Of a DNA stretch of 64,000 nucleotides, positions 62,345 to 64,000 are shown in pieces. This stretch comes from Alteromonas sp. KUL106 (GTDB lineage Bacteria > Pseudomonadota > Gammaproteobacteria > Enterobacterales > Alteromonadaceae): positions 36,094-100,093 of the forward strand of contig NZ_BLIG01000050.1 of the NCBI RefSeq assembly GCF_009811415.1, given 5' to 3'. Positions within the stretch are counted from its first letter, which is position 1; the number at the start of each line of letters is the position of its first letter. The notes below the pieces were generated by a model. That model did no database searches. It was not told where the DNA came from and saw only the letters and a program-made list of their open reading frames with translations. A program made the position numbers and the translations under genes.

Positions 62345-63649
62345 TTACGCCTGTTTGTTCATAACCTCGTCAAAAGCTTTAGTTACTTCAGTAACTTTTG
62401 CTTGCTCAAGAACCCACTCAATAGCTTGCTCTTCAAGCGCAACGTTTTGCATTTGCTGCATAAGCTCTTGGTTATTGTTGTAGTAATCAATAACTTCTTG
62501 TGGGTCTTCATACGCTGAAGCCGCAGTTTCGATCATCTCGTTTACTTTAGCTTCGTCGGCTTTAAGTTCGTTCTGCTTGATCACTTCGCCAAGTAGAAGG
62601 CCGATTGATACGCGACGCTTGGCGTTATCAGTAAATAACTCAGCAGGTAGGTCTGGAAGATTCTGACCGCCACCTTGTTGGCTAAAGCGTTGTTTAGCTT
62701 GCTCGCGAAGTGCGTTAACTTCTTGATCGATTAGCGCTTGAGGAATTTCAATCTCGTTAGCTTTTACAAGCTTAGCGATAACATCTTCTTTAACTTGCGC
62801 TTTAAGCGTTTGGTTCAACTCACGCTGCATGTTCTTGCGAACTTCTGCTTTAAGCGCGTCAACACCACCTTCTTCGACACCAAACAGTTTAGCAAACTCT
62901 TCGTCAACTTTTGGAAGGTCAAGACCTTCTACTTTCTTAACTGTCGTTTTGAAAACTGCGTCTTTACCTTTTAGGTTTTCAGCGTGGTAGTCTTCTGGGA
63001 ACGTTACTTCAATAGTCACTTCTTCACCCGCTTTCGCGCCAACAAGTGGCTTTTCGAAACCTGGGATCATGCGCTCTTTACCAAGCTCTAGTGCGAAATC
63101 TTCTGCTTTACCGCCTTCGAACTCTTCACCGTCGATAGAACCAACAAAATCAATAATTACTTTGTCATCTTTCTTCGCTTTACGCTTAACTTCTTTCCAA
63201 GTTGCGTGCTGCTTCTGAAGCGTTTCCATCATGTTATCTAAATCTTCGTCAGTAATCTCTACTACTGGCTTTTCGATTTCGATATCGCTAACACCTTTTA
63301 CTTCTACTTCTGGGTATACTTCGAAAGATGCTGTGAATTCTAGATCCTGACCGTCTTCATCTTTGGTCAGTTCAAACTTCGGCATACCAGCAGGCTGAAT
63401 TTTTTCTTGGATCACTGCTTGGTAAAAGTTTTGCTGCATAACATCGCCAGCAACTTCTTGGCGAACTGCTTGGCCGAAACGCTTTTTGATTACGCTTACA
63501 GGAACTTTACCTGGACGGAAGCCGTTGATGCGTTGTGTTTTTGCCAACTGCTGTAGACGTGACTTAACTGCTGAATCAACCGTATCAGATGGAACGGTGA
63601 TAGTAAGACGGCGTTCTAAACCCTGGGTCGTCTCGACTGAAACTTGCAT
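62345..63649 (-). CDS. tig: Trigger factor
   Basis: 434-aa ribosome-associated chaperone. Ribosome-binding signature NGFRPGKVPVSVIKKRFG near residue 43, FKBP-like middle domain with GSIDGEEFEGGKAEDF, and the long helical C-terminal domain with RVSIGLLLGEVI. First gene of tig-clpP-clpX-lon-hupB-ppiD. Confidence 0.97.
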   Translation of the reverse strand: MQVSVETTQGLERRLTITVPSDTVDSAVKSRLQQLAKTQRINGFRPGKVPVSVIKKRFGQAVRQEVAGDVMQQNFYQAVIQEKIQPAGMPKFELTKDEDGQDLEFTASFEVYPEVEVKGVSDIEIEKPVVEITDEDLDNMMETLQKQHATWKEVKRKAKKDDKVIIDFVGSIDGEEFEGGKAEDFALELGKERMIPGFEKPLVGAKAGEEVTIEVTFPEDYHAENLKGKDAVFKTTVKKVEGLDLPKVDEEFAKLFGVEEGGVDALKAEVRKNMQRELNQTLKAQVKEDVIAKLVKANEIEIPQALIDQEVNALREQAKQRFSQQGGGQNLPDLPAELFTDNAKRRVSIGLLLGEVIKQNELKADEAKVNEMIETAASAYEDPQEVIDYYNNNQELMQQMQNVALEEQAIEWVLEQAKVTEVTKAFDEVMNKQA

Positions 63650-64000
63650 TATGTTACCTCAACTATACGCCTTTGCAGGCGTTTTGTTCTCAATCCCCTC
63701 TCCCGTCATGCAGTATTTGCATATCACGCCGGGGTAGAGGTCGTTAATCGACGTTTATACAATCAAAGTTAGGACACAAAGTTGTGCCAAAAAGCCAACC
63801 TGAAACAAACGTACTGGTTAAAAAAAGACGCGGTAGTATACAGCCGCACATTGCAAGAGTCGAGAGGCAAACACAAGTTTGTAACACGCATTTGAACGCA
63901 TTTTAAACAAATAAAGGAACTATTGGTCGCTATCGCGACAAATAAGCGCATGTTGCAGTAAGTACTGAAGTGAACTGAAAAAGAAAATAAGAAGAAATAA
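63650..64000. other. Region upstream of tig
   Basis: 350 nt to the right edge with no gene I can support. The tig promoter is expected here on the minus strand. A 60-codon minus frame (63769-63951) has no ribosome binding site or recognisable sequence. Confidence 0.45.

Noticed and set aside
63769..63951. 60-codon minus-strand ORF upstream of tig
   Set aside because: No ribosome binding site, no recognisable sequence, and it occupies the expected tig promoter region.
1..64000. CRISPR arrays, tRNA or rRNA genes, prophage, toxin-antitoxin pairs
   Set aside because: No regularly spaced repeats, tRNA-like cloverleafs, phage structural genes or clear toxin-antitoxin pairs were found; YgfX-SdhE is named CptAB in some literature but is read here as the flavinylation locus.

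Overview
The window reads as a chromosomal segment of a marine gammaproteobacterium, most likely Alteromonadaceae (Alteromonas-like). This is inferred from protein sequences and gene order: ettA; radA - large PilZ protein - serB/smp; rpoE-rseABC-lepA-lepB-rnc-era with divergent nadB; sdhE-ygfX divergent from ygfZ; murJ/ribF-ileS-lspA-fkpB-ispH followed by pilVWXY1E; and tig-clpP-clpX-lon-hupB-ppiD. No rRNA, tRNA, CRISPR array, prophage or transposase gene was recognised.

Layout. 1-2.8 kb: the start of a possible lpxD-like gene, a truncated 168-bp-family repeat, ettA and a small PilZ protein. 2.9-10.5 kb: radA, a two-PilZ-domain protein, serB divergent from smp, then yjjV-type tatD and pdxH. 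10.7-18.3 kb: the minus-strand envelope-stress and translation block rpoE-rseA-rseB-rseC-lepA-lepB-rnc-era, with a sigma-E-type promoter before rpoE. 18.5-25.2 kb: nadB, a MaoC-type hydratase, ygfX-sdhE, ygfZ, a SlyD-like isomerase, glnB and nadE.

25.6-35.9 kb is a type IV pilus minor-subunit region. A Pseudomonas-style cluster pilV-pilW-pilX-pilY1-pilE on the minus strand converges with an enterobacterial/Vibrio-style pseudopilin cluster (GspH-like, PilW-like, YgdB-like, PpdC-like) on the plus strand. A FimT-like gene and a second PilE-like gene lie at its far end. Ten pilin-like genes plus PilY1 are present, and short Asp/Asn calcium-type loops recur in several of them.

36-44.8 kb: ispH, fkpB, lspA, ileS, ribF, murJ and rpsT (TTG start). 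44.8-49.8 kb: an accessory cluster of two SDR oxidoreductases, an aminoglycoside-phosphotransferase-fold kinase and a bile-acid:Na+ symporter family protein, divergent from a LysR regulator. 49.8-52.6 kb: two adjacent genes, a calcineurin-type phosphoesterase that resembles PlcP more than LpxH and a PlsC-GNAT fusion of the OlsF type. Each is preceded by four 11-bp-spaced Pho-box half-sites set 10 nt before a -10 element. I read this pair as a phosphate-starvation lipid-remodelling module: PlcP would strip head groups from phospholipids and OlsF would make phosphorus-free ornithine lipids. It is the most interesting unit in the window.

52.7-64 kb: dapE with an exact in-frame 27-bp tandem duplication, a small two-helix membrane protein, ppiD, hupB, lon (with a sigma-32-type promoter), clpX, clpP and tig. 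Two full copies of a 168-bp imperfect-palindromic MITE-like repeat lie at 54.3 and 60.0 kb, with the truncated third copy at 0.34 kb. Several start sites were moved inward from the longest reading frame where a ribosome binding site, homologue length or promoter position supported it.
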